Assembly (NCBI RefSeq): GCF_024713975.1
Contig: NC_091116.1
Location: 742,001-806,000 of the forward strand
DNA length: 64,000 bases
From: Paralichthys olivaceus
Lineage: Eukaryota; Chordata; Actinopteri; Pleuronectiformes; Paralichthyidae
Direction of reading: 5' to 3'
This document shows, one piece after another, positions 28,136 through 41,869 of the stretch. Position numbers and translations under genes: made by a program. Numbering within the stretch: position 1 is the stretch's first letter; the number at the start of each line of letters is the position of its first letter. The notes beneath the pieces are model-generated. The model had not been told where the DNA came from and did no database searches. It saw nothing but the letters and a program-made list of their open reading frames with translations.

Positions 28136-31027
28136 AAATCGCTGGCCTTTGACCTCTGTGCACAGGGTGACCGACAGGAATAAGCAAAGATCTAACAGCC
28201 CATGTTGTTAATGTGTATATTTATATTTACAGTATTCATTTGACTGCAGTAAAACAGTGGGGTGACATAAAAAGCTAATCTTATTATTTGCTCCATTGCT
28301 CCATTTTTAAAATCCCTCTCCTCCCTTTATTCACCCCACCTTCAAACACTCCCTGCATGGCCAGAGATATTTTATGAACACTTGTCTACTTCAGGTTTTT
28401 TGGGTCGGGGTTTTATGTCTTTTGCTGTATGCTGCTGGCAGGAAGCTGGCCGACTCCAAACCCAAATAAGTTTTACTGGCTGCTGAAGGCCTTCCATTTC
28501 AACCCCCCCACCGGAAAAATACAACCGTCTGATGATGCGGTGAAATGTGGAAACATTGGGGTGTACGTTATTTAGACATTTAGAATCTGCCCTGAGTGAG
28601 AGATGAATAAACTCTCTGTTATGAGTAACGCTGGAAGAGGCTGTTGAACTTTCACGCTAGTCACAGGCGTTTGATTTAATCAGTTTTCTGCAGTTCCTCT
28701 TTTTTTTCTGGTCATTGTGTCGGCGAAAAGACTCAATTCAGCTCCTGTTCACATGAGTTTGAAGCTCGAACATTGACGGATTCATTTGGGGTCATGAATC
28801 ATGTTTTGGGACATTTTTACTGCAGCAAGTAGCGGTTAATTTAGAAGGATGACGTAAACCCTCATCCAAAAGATTATATTTTCCCTGATAATTATTTTTT
28901 TTTCAAACCAAAACATGGCAACTACTCAGTGTTTCCTGAAAAAATGCCTCTGAGAGAGCAGTTAAATCATGAGACACACAAAGTCTGCATTCCAGACAAT
29001 CCTTTTAGGCTTATGTGTATATAAAGTTCAGAAAATGCCAAGAATGAAAATAAAAACTGATCAGTCGCATCAAAGATAAAGGCAGTTTTAATCTCAGTCA
29101 GGTATATTCTAAAAAACATTTATGTAACAGCGACCATGAGCTGCTTTGACCCTGAATAGCTTGTGATTCACTCCATGAAATGTAATGAAACACCAATCAT
29201 GGAGAAAAAAGAAAATTATCCCACCCCTTACTTAGCTTGTCTTTTTCCTCAAGCTCTCAGAAAATCTTGTGAGGTTTTGAGCAGATTCTCCACACGATTT
29301 CACAGATTATCAGGGTTTGCAGGTTTTTAGAACTCCACTCATGAACTCAAGTACTGCAGGTACATGATTTGAAAGTTTGAAAAGGTTTACATGCTCTAAT
29401 GTTCAGAAAACCTTCCTTCATATTGTCCATTGCTGCAGCTCCTATTTCAGTCTTTGTCTAAACGACCAATTCACTGGTGTACCTGCCTGTCACTCAGCGG
29501 CCTGCCTGCCTGCGCACACTCTGCCCCTGCTCTCTGAAGCATGAGAGGCACACAACGCTGAAGCAGAGATGATAGCCAGAAGTTAGTGAGCGATTCACTG
29601 GAAAAATCGGCCTCCTGCAGTCAGAGCGCGTTCATCTTCCGGTTCAAGGGTGTGGGATGTATCGGTTGCAAGTGTAGCCTGCTCTAGCTACCTTTGAAGA
29701 ACTATCAAATACTTCTCAAAAGCAGATGTTATGTAACGATCAACAAATTTGCGTTAAAATCAATGTACATTTTGTTGTTGTTGATAAGATTGATGCCTTC
29801 GGGTGTGTTCAGCACTGCGTGAGGTTTTCTTGCTGTGAGTGATTTACGAAAGGTTTTGTCTTTCTCATCTGGATCTGCGTATTTTTACCCAGACTGCACT
29901 CTGGGAGCAGCACGGTGGATGGGCTTTCTCTGTGCAGGAGCGACCCGTCATAACATCATCTCTCGGTGTATCACTCCTGCAAGCTGGTTTACATCTGAAA
30001 ACACAGGACACACTCTGGGGGCGCTGTTACTTTATAGGCACACACCCACGGAAACACACATTCTCTGCCTGACCAGGACATGGAGGCATTTTCATCTACT
30101 TTGTGCGTGTGTGTAGCACATACACCTTTACACACACATGCATGCACACCTACACAAACAGTATCAGTAATAAGGCCTGGGAGCTGTTGCTGTGTGAGCG
30201 GTAATTACTCCATGCAGCTCACCGAGGCTTTGATGGAAAGTTTTAGACTAACTGGCTGGACTGTAAGAAGCCTTGACTCTGCTTCGTGTTTACAAGAACT
30301 CTTTATGGGTCCTTTTTGCTCTCTTTTCTCTCTTAAACACTCATTTCACGGCATCCTGGAAATATTTTATGTCTCGCTTTTAAACCCTAGCAAACTAACA
30401 TCGGAGAGAAACTAAACGCACATCCATTTACCTCCGAGCCGCTTCACATGCTGTCAAATGCACTGCTGGATGTGCAGAAGTGCTTTCTCTCTCGTTGGCT
30501 TCTTTACGACGCTGAGGTCTGCCTGCTTTGTCTGCACGCTGCGCCTGACTCATGTGGGAGCGTGCTGGGTGAGACGGCAGCTTCCCTTCTCAAACCACTA
30601 ACAGCCAGTTGTGTGTGTACTGCAAGTGGTCTGGTCCACAGCCTGTGTGTGATGTGTCTGCTGTGGTACTCTGCGCAGGCCCTGCACACTCGCCTGTTGA
30701 CTCTCTGGCCCGATCGCTGCTCCTCTTCCAACAAAAATGGTGTATTTTTAGAACATCATTACTCTGTGCTTTTTAGCCAGAGTCAAGTAAGGCACTCTGG
30801 TGCAGATGCTTTTAAAGGCATCATGCTCCAAATCAGAGGACTCACAGAAACCCTCACTGGATATAAACCCAAAGTGGAAGCAGGTGATGGCGGCTCCACT
30901 GGACGCAAAATAGTTAAACTAACATAATCAGCGATTTGGCAACCCGAGTGTGATGTTCACTGAATTGCAAATGTGCTGCTCTGGGCAATATAAGCCAATC
31001 TAATCCCTGCTTTGACATCACTGCTCT

Positions 31028-31030
<3 letters not shown>

Positions 31031-31060
<30 letters not shown>
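31031..31060 (+). repeat. (CA)n microsatellite
   Basis: Fifteen perfect CA units in the aamp-hdac4 intergenic region. Confidence 0.95.
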
Positions 31061-31061
<1 letters not shown>

Positions 31062-32994
31062 TTCAGTGTTTTATGCATGTCAGCATCAGCAAAAGCCCAT
31101 AGACAAACTATACGGTGCAGTTGTCCACGATTAATTTGTGCTCCCTGATGGTTGATCAGAGTATGAGACGATGAAGTTTATGTATTTGCTTACAATCTGC
31201 TTCTTATGGTCAGAGAATCATAGTCAACACAAGTTTTTCACATCAATATATATGTAATAAAGTTTTTTAATCAGTTAAATTTTGCTCAACTAACGACAAA
31301 TACTGCAAATTTTACTTCTTTATTGTTAATGATAATGCATGACTAAATTAACATAGTAAATTAGCAAGTAACTGAAAAATAACTACCTGCTTTGCTGTTG
31401 TTCCGTATACTTCACAAAATTTGCGTGGCTGTAAATTCATACTTGTCATATTTGCTTTCTTGTATAACCGGTTTTCAGTGCAGGTTGGGTTTTGGTTTAC
31501 TTTTCATTTAATTACAGTCTAAACCTTTTAAACAGTAGAAACTATTTGTTTTGCAGCTCTGAGGCCCTCAAGAACTTACTCAAGCACAACAACATAAGAG
31601 ATGCCTCTCAGACAGACCCGCTTTACGTAACCGATGCTCCGCAGCTAATCCACAGAAATTATCATTCTTTGTTGCTATGGATACGGCTGTCCCAAATGAC
31701 TTCCCTTGTACTCCAAATGAGGATCAACCTTGATTAATAAATGCAGGTTGAGGCGGAGCAGCACAAAGCAGGGACTGAGTTAAAAATACTTAAGAAATGA
31801 TGACAGTGACTGAGGAAAGGTCACGGCTCATGAAAGTAAAGTTGCTGAAGTGCCCTTGAGCAAGATAAAGAGTTGCTGGTGGACAGTGACCCCTGATCTC
31901 CCTGGAGAGGAGGAGGGTCGGTGAAAGATGGCGGCAGCCTTCGCCCAGCAAGAATTATAAAGTTATTATATAGAATACAAATTTGAATTAGGTAAATGGA
32001 ATAAAATAATGATTTGAGAAGGTTTGAGAAAATCAAAGTTAAATTTCCTCCTCATATTACATATGAAGAACGCAGCAGCAGATTGTTCGGGTCAGACGTG
32101 TTCACAAGGGCATCTGAGCATCCGAGCACAAGTGACTGTGCGTTCTAACGTGCAGCTTCTCCGTCTGAAGGCAGCTCAGATGAAGCCGACGAGGATCTTA
32201 ATATGGCAGCTGTCTGCAGGAAAATGACAGTAAATGTAAACAGTGGCTGTAATGACTGGCTGTATCATCCAAATCTTTCTTCTCTCTGCTGAATGGCATC
32301 CTAGCATAAATCTGGGCAGTAATGAAGTTCTGTCATGTTTCAACAACTCTTCCACCTCCTCGGTGCGATGGCGTTATTCATTCAGGCCCAGAATCTAATC
32401 CTCTGAGAAAATTGTGTGAACTTCAATGAGCTGACGGAGGAGCCTGAGGGTACAAGAGGAAGCAGAGAGAGCTGAGTGAATGTGTAGTCTACCTGAGCTC
32501 GGTGAGAAATTACACTGTCTCTTCCTGCCTATGTAGCATATATATATATTTAGAAACTGGTTAGCATATTACAGTTATCAAGTCGGCTAAACCAGGCTGC
32601 AGTTTTGCTGGAGGGTGTTTGCTGAGATTCAGAATCAAATATTAAGTAATGAAAATGGAAGCATATTGGATCAGAGGGGACAGCGGGGAAAGTGTTTCAT
32701 GTTACGATGAGCAGGAATTGGATAAATAAGTTTAATCTCACCTTTTACTGGTGATGGAGAATGAACAAATCTTCAATAGATGTAAATTTTTAAACCATAT
32801 TTTATCGATTAATGATATCTTGAAGCCCATTGAGTCTGTGCTTGTCATATCATACTCGACTATGACTGCACAAGAATGTAATAACGATGCCATGGGCAAT
32901 AAAAAGAATAATAAAACCTCATAACTGTGCACCACAGAGACACACGATGCATATATAAACATATAAACATCTCTTTAATAGACACATTTTCACC

Positions 32995-33110
32995 CCCACT
33001 AAGGAGGTTATGGTTTGTTTGCTATTCAACAGGATTATGCAAAATCTAGATCTACTGAATTTAAATCTCATGCAGGGGACCGTTGGACCATGGTAGAGTT
33101 TAGGTCGACC
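32995..33110 (-). mobile_element. Interspersed repeat fragment, inverted relative to 28015-28135
   Basis: Read on the minus strand it contains TTTTGCATAATCCTGTTGAA and ends ATAACCTCCTTA, the same end as the copy at 28015-28135. It lies about 300 bp from the putative hdac4 promoter. Confidence 0.5.
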
Positions 33111-33379
33111 TTTTTTAATTTGTATTCCTCCAGTCTTACTGACTATTTATTCAAATCATTCCATAATGTTTGATTTCAGGGACCTGGGACACTTGTATTC
33201 TTATACTTGTGCTCCTTAGTTTATTATTATCATTATTATTATTACCTGAATTATAATAATGAAGGAATGGATGATTGTTGTTATTATCATGTGGGATAAA
33301 GGATTTTTATTATAAATACACATCCAGACACATGTATCCCTCTGTAGACCAGTGGATCATCTCCTTTCACCAGGCTAAC

Positions 33380-33860
33380 CCCGCCTCTGTTAGATGCAGG
33401 GGCGCTCCATGTGACGCGGAGACAAAAATCCAGTATGGCGGAGTCTGTCAGGGGATGATTTTTTTTTTTCCTCCTCCTCCTTCTCCTGCGCTGAGAGAGA
33501 AGAAAAAAACCCTCCGGAGAGTATCATGGGAGAGAAATAGGAGGCCGGCGGGACACATGTTGGGACGGCTGGTCTGCGTGTAGCTGAGCCGCTGGTGCTC
33601 TCGCGTCCTCCCGGGATGAACGCGTAAAACCGAGCCGCGCCGCTTTCGGTGATGATATTCACACGCAGGGATGCGACGCACAGACGCGGATTCACCAAAA
33701 CAATGTCCGGCTGAAGTTTCCGCTCCGCTCCGCTCCCCTCCCAGCGTCCCGGTTCTTTTCTACCCGAGCCGGAGCCGCATCCACATGTGGTAGGAATGTT
33801 TTCACCTCCTCAAAGTGGGGTTTTCCAGGCGCTTTATGGCTCCGTAGCGGGCGGGAAGTG
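33380..33860 (+). promoter_or_regulatory. hdac4: CpG-rich promoter and probable first non-coding exon of hdac4
   Basis: This stretch is much richer in CpG than its surroundings (runs such as CGAGCCGCGCCGCTTTCG near 33632-33649). A possible donor, CACATGTG|GTAGGA, ends an exon at 33789. It precedes by 2.6 kb the exon with the hdac4 start codon, which begins at a clean acceptor and so needs an upstream exon. The exact transcription start is not visible. Confidence 0.5.
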
Positions 33861-33861
33861 T

Positions 33862-34817
33862 GGAGGCAATAATGGGGGGGAATGGACAGGCTGAGGCGAT
33901 GTTTATTATGCCGATTGTTGCTGAGCTATTTATAGTGCACGGCCGAGGCTTGGGCTTTTACGCAGTCTGCTCCGTCGCCCTGTGGACGTGTTGTTGAGGA
34001 GAAAAGCAGTAAAATCAAGGTGCAGGCCTGCGCAACTGTGTGTTTGTGTGTGTGAATGGTTCGGGATGGGCGGTGGTAATTCTCTGCATGCGTCAATCTT
34101 TCTGTTTTTGTGAATGGGGGCGTACGGGTCGTTGGAGCAACATCAGAGCTGCACATTGCTGCAGGTTTAAAGTGTCGATAAGCTCAGGAAAGGTTCGGTT
34201 GCAACGAATATTAGTTTGAAAAGGTGTTGTGTTGTGTTTGGGTTTGTTAGTGTGAGTTTGGAGAGGAGTGCAGGGTTGGGCTAACTCAGTGTACCCACCT
34301 TTTTTGTGACAACATAGTCTAGCAGCTATATATATATATATATATATAATGATAATAACTTTATTTGTGTTGCACTTTTCAAACCTTTACGAGGGCAAAT
34401 AAAAACAAGAAAACAAGCAGCAAAGGCAACGAGCAATATAAAACACTCGCATTTAAAATCAGAGACACTAAAGGAAAAAAATTTAAAATCAATGACAGCA
34501 AATTCAATTTTCCATCAATACAACAAGTAACAGCAAAAGAGAAACAGAAGTAGTAGATTAAAACAATCACGGAAAAGCACATTTGGGTGAAACAGATAGA
34601 CAATGTTTATTATGCTGGAAATTAAGAACTTATTGCACGTTAATTGATGCATTTATGGAAAATTGTTATCTTCTTGTTGCTAATTTTGGTGAAATTTTCC
34701 ACCATGGTTTTAACCCATTTTCCAAGTCTTAATTATTTCTTTACTTTTGGGCTCCAGGGCTTGTCTCCCCAGATCTGTCACCCTGCATCAAGCAAGCTCT
34801 TTTTAGGGACAATGGCC

Positions 34818-34857
<40 letters not shown>

Positions 34858-36409
34858 ATGCATGAGAATGGTGTTGCTTGAAGCCCCCCTGGAGTGTCAG
34901 CTACTCCCCGTGACACACCACCCACCACCACCCCTCCCTTTGCCTTGATTTTCCATCACAAAGCGCAAGAGTGCGTGCACTGTGCAGTGACCGACTTTTT
35001 TGAGGGGGGGCAATTTGTCCTGCGGCTGTACTGTCTGGCCCTCTTGTCTTGAGACCTGCTCACACACACACACACACACATGCATGCATCCATCCTGTTT
35101 CTGAGGACCTCTGAGACCTCTGCCAACACATATACACACACTAGGGCGTGAACATGCACATCACCCCCCCCCACACCCCCCATGCCCTGATCACCACCCC
35201 TCCTCCACCCACCCTGCCCTCAGGCAGTTTTACCCATTCTATTTGTGGTGGTAAAGTTGACTTGATGCTCTGGACCAGAGTCGTGATTGCATCTGACACT
35301 CCCGCTCCAGGCTCGGGGAATTCAGGCTACTCTCTGAAAACAAAGAAAAGATCATTTATTTACACAAACAGTGAAAAGACCAATCATTTACACTTCCAAA
35401 AACAAAGAAAAGAGCGTTTATTCCTAAAACAAATACACGAATCAGAGTTTCCCATTTCCATTTCTGTATAGAAAGTAATTTTAGCTTCCTTTTTCCATAT
35501 TATTTCTTAATCCTGGAGCACCCCAGTCAAAAAGAAACTATGTCTGGGACAAGCAATTTATTGCCCGATTGGTTTACAGCCTGGTCCAGTGGAAGCTTGA
35601 GGTTGAACCTGAGGTCATATTGAGTTTTCGATGGTGGTCTTGGATCGAGTGTTTTATTTCTAAACAACCTTGAGTACATTTAAAGAGGCAGTCGTCCATA
35701 ATTGGCCAGAAAAAGGCTCTTAAATAAAAATGAGTATGTTTGAAGTGATAGGCTACCAATTACCAACTCAGCATATCAGGGGTTTCTCTGTCGGTTTTCA
35801 GAGGTCTTAGTTTCATGACAACTAACTAGCTTCACTGAATAAAGTTAGTACATTTTTATGAATATCCATGTATATTAGCTTGGTTCGCAGTTTATTTGGT
35901 TGTAAAATAGGCTACATTAGTTTTATCTTCTGCCTCTCTCATACTCCTACATTAGTTTTTACTTCTCTTTACATCCCTTTGGCTCAGTTTGGCTCCACGA
36001 ATGGGGAAACCCTGCAGAGGAAAACATTTCAAGTCTGCAGTTGCTCAATTTGCATTTCAGCAATGTACACAATACAGGTCTTGCCATTTAGATAATCCAT
36101 TCTCTGTGTCTGCATTTAAACATATAGCTTATTCTTGGCCTAGGTTTGTGAGGTTGCCTTTTGAGTCTGGCTCTTAAAACGCTTATCATTTAAGTGATTT
36201 GAATAAAAAGTAAAGGTCTCATATGATAGTAAACTGAATATCTTTGTGTTTAGTATTGTTCATCTGTCAAAACAAGAACTATAACAGACAATTTTAATTT
36301 GTGATGAGCGATTTCTGATGTTTCATAAGTTATTAATCAAGAAAAGAATCCTAAATACTCTGTTTTTTAAAGGAAAGTAGTGATGTGGTCCTTTTCTCCT
36401 CTCTGTCAG
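33862..36409 (+). other. hdac4 intron 1 (putative)
   Basis: Between the CpG-rich exon and the ATG exon. It holds a TA run (34326-34349), two CA runs and AT-rich sequence. No coding segment was seen. Confidence 0.5.
34821..34851 (+). repeat. (CA)n microsatellite
   Basis: About 15 CA units in hdac4 intron 1. Confidence 0.95.
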
Positions 36410-36757
36410 GTTGGTACTGGTGTCAGACATCGAACTGCTGCTCTGATTGGACTAACCAAATCAAAAGCCTCATGGGGATTGGATACTGCTGCATGCTGGA
36501 CGTCTGCTTCCTGTTTCCAGCCTTGAGGGATTCTCGAGGGAGCGTCCTGAGTGTTGGATCAGCCTGAACGCGTGCACACACACACACGCACCAACTCTCA
36601 ATCCCAGACATCCACAGTTTTGGCAGGACGAGGCCTCTTTATTACCACCCTGTAAATCACATCTGCACTAACACACAGACAAACACACACTGAACGCCTG
36701 CTGTAGTGGACACCCACCCGACCGATCTGTCAGTGATGACATCACACAGCCACCAAG
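36410..36757 (+). other. hdac4: hdac4 exon 2: 5' UTR plus start codon
   Basis: The exon runs from the acceptor CTCTGTCAG (ending 36409) to the donor CACCAAG|GTAAGA. The ATG at 36736-36738 opens MTSHSHQ, which fits the HDAC4 start (MSSQSHPDG in mammals as recalled), and the split codon continues in phase into 48215. The leader has upstream ATGs, for example near 36471, that could lower translation. Leader function is inference. Confidence 0.8.
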
Positions 36758-39700
36758 GTAAGATCATCATCACTATTACTTACTAGCAATCAAAAATCAA
36801 TCAGGATAAAGTTAGTATGTCACAATTTGCCTCTTTGGGTAATTTCAAGGTTTATATGACCATTAAGATGTTGAGCTAATGATGCATCCACCTCAAATTT
36901 CATCAAAAAACTAAACTAAACCCACATTAAAGTGAGGATTTTTGACTTAATGCAGCGATTTATTCATGTTTATGGAAATGAACTCATTTGAAAACCATAT
37001 GTGTCACTTGAATATGTGTAGTCGATTAAAGCTGATTTAAGAACCAGCTCATGGTCTGATATCGGTGAAGACTTTTTGCATCCAAGGTTTAGATTCCGGG
37101 GGAAACCATAAATGCTTGTAGACATCAAAATGATCCGATGCCAGTGCGTTTCAAAACATATAACTTACTTTCGCAGCTGTGTGCCTCTAATCCTGTATGA
37201 AGCATAGCAATCATTGTTGCATGGCCTGGCTCATGTTAAAACCTAAATACATGCATTCTCTGACTAACACTGCACTACCGGAAATCTCTTCTTCTTGAAG
37301 TGATATGCGGGAAAAGAAAATTCCATCTTTATCTGCAACTAATATGCTTGAAAGGCGTGGTATCGTTGCATAGATTTGTGTACTTGTCTCTGCCAAGTAT
37401 CACAGGCATTTCTGATGCTGGTATCAGTACTGAAACATCTCTATGTGCCAGTGTCGGAAAAAACATTAGGTTGAAATAAAATCAAGGACTTTAAAAGTGA
37501 GAATGACACAGACAGTTGATCAAACTCAGTAACATCCCCTCAGCCTCTGCACTAAAAAGAAACAGCGACCCGTCACTGCTGCTGAAGCATACTGGGAATC
37601 TTCACTTGTGGAGTAATGAGAATTTAGCTCCTCGGTACAGTCACATTAAGGGAGATCTCTCCACTGCCACACTAATATATATTGTGAAAGATTTGTTTAG
37701 GAACGCAGACTGATCACGGCCCGCTGAAATGCAATAAAACATTTTAATCTGGTTTTATCGCTGTTAATTGGCTTGATTCAATATGAATGCGCTCCAGAGG
37801 GCAAGAGAAAAAATAGTCCATAACGCGGGCTCGTTAAGAGAGTCTGCTTTTCTCTTTGACACCTAATCAGGCTCAGTTTAAAAGCTTTGGCTTGTGTTAT
37901 AGATGGCTGATAAATAATTTGGTGAGCAGCTGGCAGATGAATAGGTTAGCTCCATGCTCTGGTCCGTGCGATACCTGACAGTGTCCACCCTGTTTGCTTT
38001 GTACACCTCCGAGTGTGTGCACTATAAATACCACGGCTGAGGTAACCGCCGCTCCCCAATGGACGTGAATGAGCTGCGGCCTCAGACGGCGCCCTCCAAC
38101 ATCTCCATCACTGACAAGTCTGAACACCTAATATACATGTCTCTGGTGCGCACCGTGAGTGCACCTCCCAGAGATGACACCTTGCCGCGGTGACAACTCA
38201 CTTTCCCTGTCCCCAAGCAGGGCGAAGCGCATTATATTGTTAGATCCACCTCGGATTAGTGCGGCTCAGCAGCAGTCATCATTAGATGGCCCCTTTCTAA
38301 TTCCGCCACACGCTCACTCGTCTCTGACTGCAGAAATTAATGGCGTGCTAATCCTGAGAAATGACAGTGATATCCGCTAACATCTGCAAAGTGACATGTT
38401 AATTAGTCAGAGGTGTTCATCTTTGAATAAATGATAAAATATAGTAAAGTATAGAACGCTGATGCGTTTTATTTTCCATCACATTTGGACACAAATATTT
38501 ATCTTGAGCCTAGAAGTTTTTAGAAAACCTAAAAACCATAACATTCGTATGAGCTTATTTAGTGACAAATATACATTTTTGTTTTTAAATTGTTAAAAAT
38601 AATATCAAACCAAACATTCAGACTTTTGAGCTAATTTTGTGACACATTTTTGATTAAAGCCATTTTTTTAAATACATTTTTGTCAAGTCTTAATATAGAA
38701 TGTGATTTAGAAAAGAGTTAAAAAATAAAATCTGACACAGTCTTCCCCTAATCTCCCCTAGTGTCTGAGCTCATTAATCATAAGCATTATGATTAATCGT
38801 TTCTTGAAGTCCCAAATAGAGTTGTGATATCTAAAACTGTGAATGGACAGTTAGATGAAGTGGTTTTAAGTTTCATTTGCTCGTAAAGTGCTTCTATAAA
38901 CGAGGCGCTCAGGAAACATACTGTAAAGAAAATGTCTGAATGTCCCTTACTAGGAAATGCATTTCCTGACCCCCTTAAACTCACAATTGCTTTTATTTTC
39001 TATAATTGTGTGAATTGATACCTCTGTCATTATCATTATAATAATAAGATTCTGTTGGAGGAAGACAAACAGTGATATTGAATCAGTGCCCAGTGCAGAA
39101 CGCAGCCAGTACAGGAAACTTCATTCTCCTCTCGTCATTGGCTGCAGCAGCTGATGTTGCAGATAAACTAAGCCGCGTCTGTCAAAATATAATTTAGCCG
39201 CCTTTAATTTCCCCAACTTGCCTCCCTCCACCTTTCATCGCCACAGTTTTGCTTCCCGATGTGGGATCTCGCCCGTATCAACTCACCTCTCGAACAAAAC
39301 AGAGAGAGAAGCTGTGATCTTTCAGCGCGAGTCCAGGGGAGACGAGTCCTACCTGCAGCTGCTGCCTCTCACTGTCTAGTTTGCCTCTGTGAAGCCAACG
39401 GAGGAGAGGATCACGGTCCTCCCAGTGCTGCCAAGTGTGGGCGTCAGTTCGAGGTGTTGCTTCTCTTGTTTGAATGACAGTTCGGAGACAGCCTTGTTGG
39501 AAGTGAGAGAGATGGAAACAGGCAGCCAAGACACATTTAAAGACATGAAATGTGCAAAATTCTGGCCTTGTGGTGCCTGTCAGGCTTGTCCTGGGTTCTT
39601 TCTTTTTTTTTCACTGAAATGTTTATGGCAGGGACGTTTAGAGAAGTAACAGGAGTTTGTTCTCTTTTGTGAAATGCTGCTTTTCGATTTCTCTTTTTAT

Positions 39701-41835
39701 AATTGTTCTTTAGAGAAATAGATGAGAGGAAATTGATCCTGCGGCCTCAGATTGCATCAGGGCTGTCTGCCACTGTTAAATTGAATTTGTTTTACATTGA
39801 GTGTAATTAGACAACACTGGCTTTGTTCTCAGAGTGAACAATGAGACTTAGAGATCCCAGCTCTGTTGTACTCTTGCATATGCAGTGTCTATCCAAAGCT
39901 GCAAACGTTTTTTCTGCACTTGCTTTGCACTTATTTCCGATCATCTACCAGCCCTGTAAGTAAAGCCCTGAGAGTGTGTGCATGTGTTTGTGTTCACCCT
40001 CATGCAGCAGCTCTATTTGCGAGCATGCGCATGTGTGCCTGCGTGCCTGTGTGCCATTTTTGTAATCTGTAAATGAGCTTACCAGCGTGCATGTTTTTTA
40101 TCCAGGACTTACTCATTTTCTTTATTACAGCAGCAGTGGGATTTTTAGATTAAATATCATTTACCATAAATCTCTTCCTAGAAAAGTGAAATATAAAACA
40201 CTTTTTTTTCGGGTTTATGTTTCCCAGAACAAAAGGGGGTCAGACTGATCACACCTCCAGATCACTCTTTTTTTTGTGGGGTTATCTGCAAACGGAGTGT
40301 TTGCACAGGACTGATTGCCCTGTTTCCCGAGAGCTTCTGCACATTAGCCGGCGACTTTTGTTTTACACTTACGCTTAGCATTGAGCTAAGGTGTTGACTT
40401 TGTTTTGTTGAGCAGGACGGTCTCTGTAAATGGTCAAGATGATTTGATCTTTGACAGCATGCAGGCTAATATGTAATATATTATATTCAATAGTAAAAGT
40501 AGAATTATGTACCCGCCAACCAATGCAGTTTTAGTCTATATGATTTTCTTCCCAAACACATATGAGGTCACCATGACCTTTGACCTTTGACCACTGAAAT
40601 CTGATCACTTAACTAGCGCCACCCGCTGGCCAAAGACTTTAATCTACCGCAATTACCGCATTTCGTTATATTTAACTTTTAAGAGCTCAAATCAGCAGGT
40701 TAGAGGCTGATTCACACATTTGTTATTCTTTTCATTGTCACCACCATGTTGAACTTTTTGTTTCATGGAAGAATTATTGTCAAAAGCAAAATCATTAGAA
40801 GTCAATGTCTTTGTCTTTTTTGTGTCCATTGACCCTTTAAAGGTTTATTTTGCTGTACTTTCACAGGCCACTTCTACACAAGCCTCACCTCACTTTATCT
40901 TGTTGCCTCTTTTTCCTGATCTTGTGAGCCACATCTGTGGTTTTGGTCTCTTGCCAGGGACTCTTATCAGATCCCAGTGACAGTCTTGGTTTCCCCCCTT
41001 TCCAGATAGAGAGGGAGATTACAGCAAACCCTGTTTCTGTGGGTTTACATCACATAAAGATGGGTGACATAAGTGTTGTAACATAAAGGATGCAGATGCA
41101 CGGGTCAGTTTCAACCCATCTGAAAACCTGTGGGAGATTTCAGAAGAGCAGCATGTGAGACAGTGCTCTCCACCATCGTCATCAAAAACACCCAATGACA
41201 ATTAACACATCCAATCACCCCAGAAAAGACCCCAGACTAAATTTATTTGAAATAATTGATCAAAGATGCTTCTCCGAGGGAAGGTGAACTAAGAGCGTAA
41301 TTGATGCATATGACTGATTAGACACACATATACCATAGATTGTATATAAAGATGAATGACACTCGGGATATTTCAGCTTCATTTCTGGATAATGGGAGGA
41401 AGTAGTGGTCTTTAAAATTGAAGATTTAACTTACAAATCGACAAAGCTGTAGTCTTTGTTCAACCCTGACAATCCCCAATACATTCATTTTTGTAAACTT
41501 GTTTATGATAAAAAGCAGCACCTTACAGTACATTCTATAGTTGGTTGGTTTCAATGAATTAGAAAAGAAAATGGAAAGAAAATGGTTGAATCCAGGCAGG
41601 AATCCACTTCACCTCAGAGACTCTACTGCGAGACTGACGCTGGTGATGAACTGTGGCTGAAAATGGACAAGCAGGTTAAAAGGGAGCAGCCATCTTACTC
41701 AAGTGTTACAGTGTCTTATTAAATAGGGAAAGTGAACCATTTGCTTTTGGTTTAGTCATAAGTGCTCCGGCTTTCCAGGTGAGTCTGCAGTGTTTACCAC
41801 TGGAGCGAGAACTGGGTGTGCACATGACGCACACA

Positions 41836-41869
<34 letters not shown>

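Larger units (their letters stand above)
27000..33300. other. Intergenic region between divergent aamp and hdac4
   Basis: About 6.3 kb with no recognised gene. Open frames here (the longest 159 codons at 30448-30927) have no domain, no splice pattern and no similarity I know. It holds a CA repeat (31031-31060) and two fragments of one interspersed repeat (28015-28135 and 32995-33110). Confidence 0.55.

Noticed and set aside
30448-30927. 159-codon open frame in the aamp-hdac4 gap
   Set aside because: No known domain, no splice context, no signal of codon bias, and cysteine/leucine-rich text typical of a chance frame.
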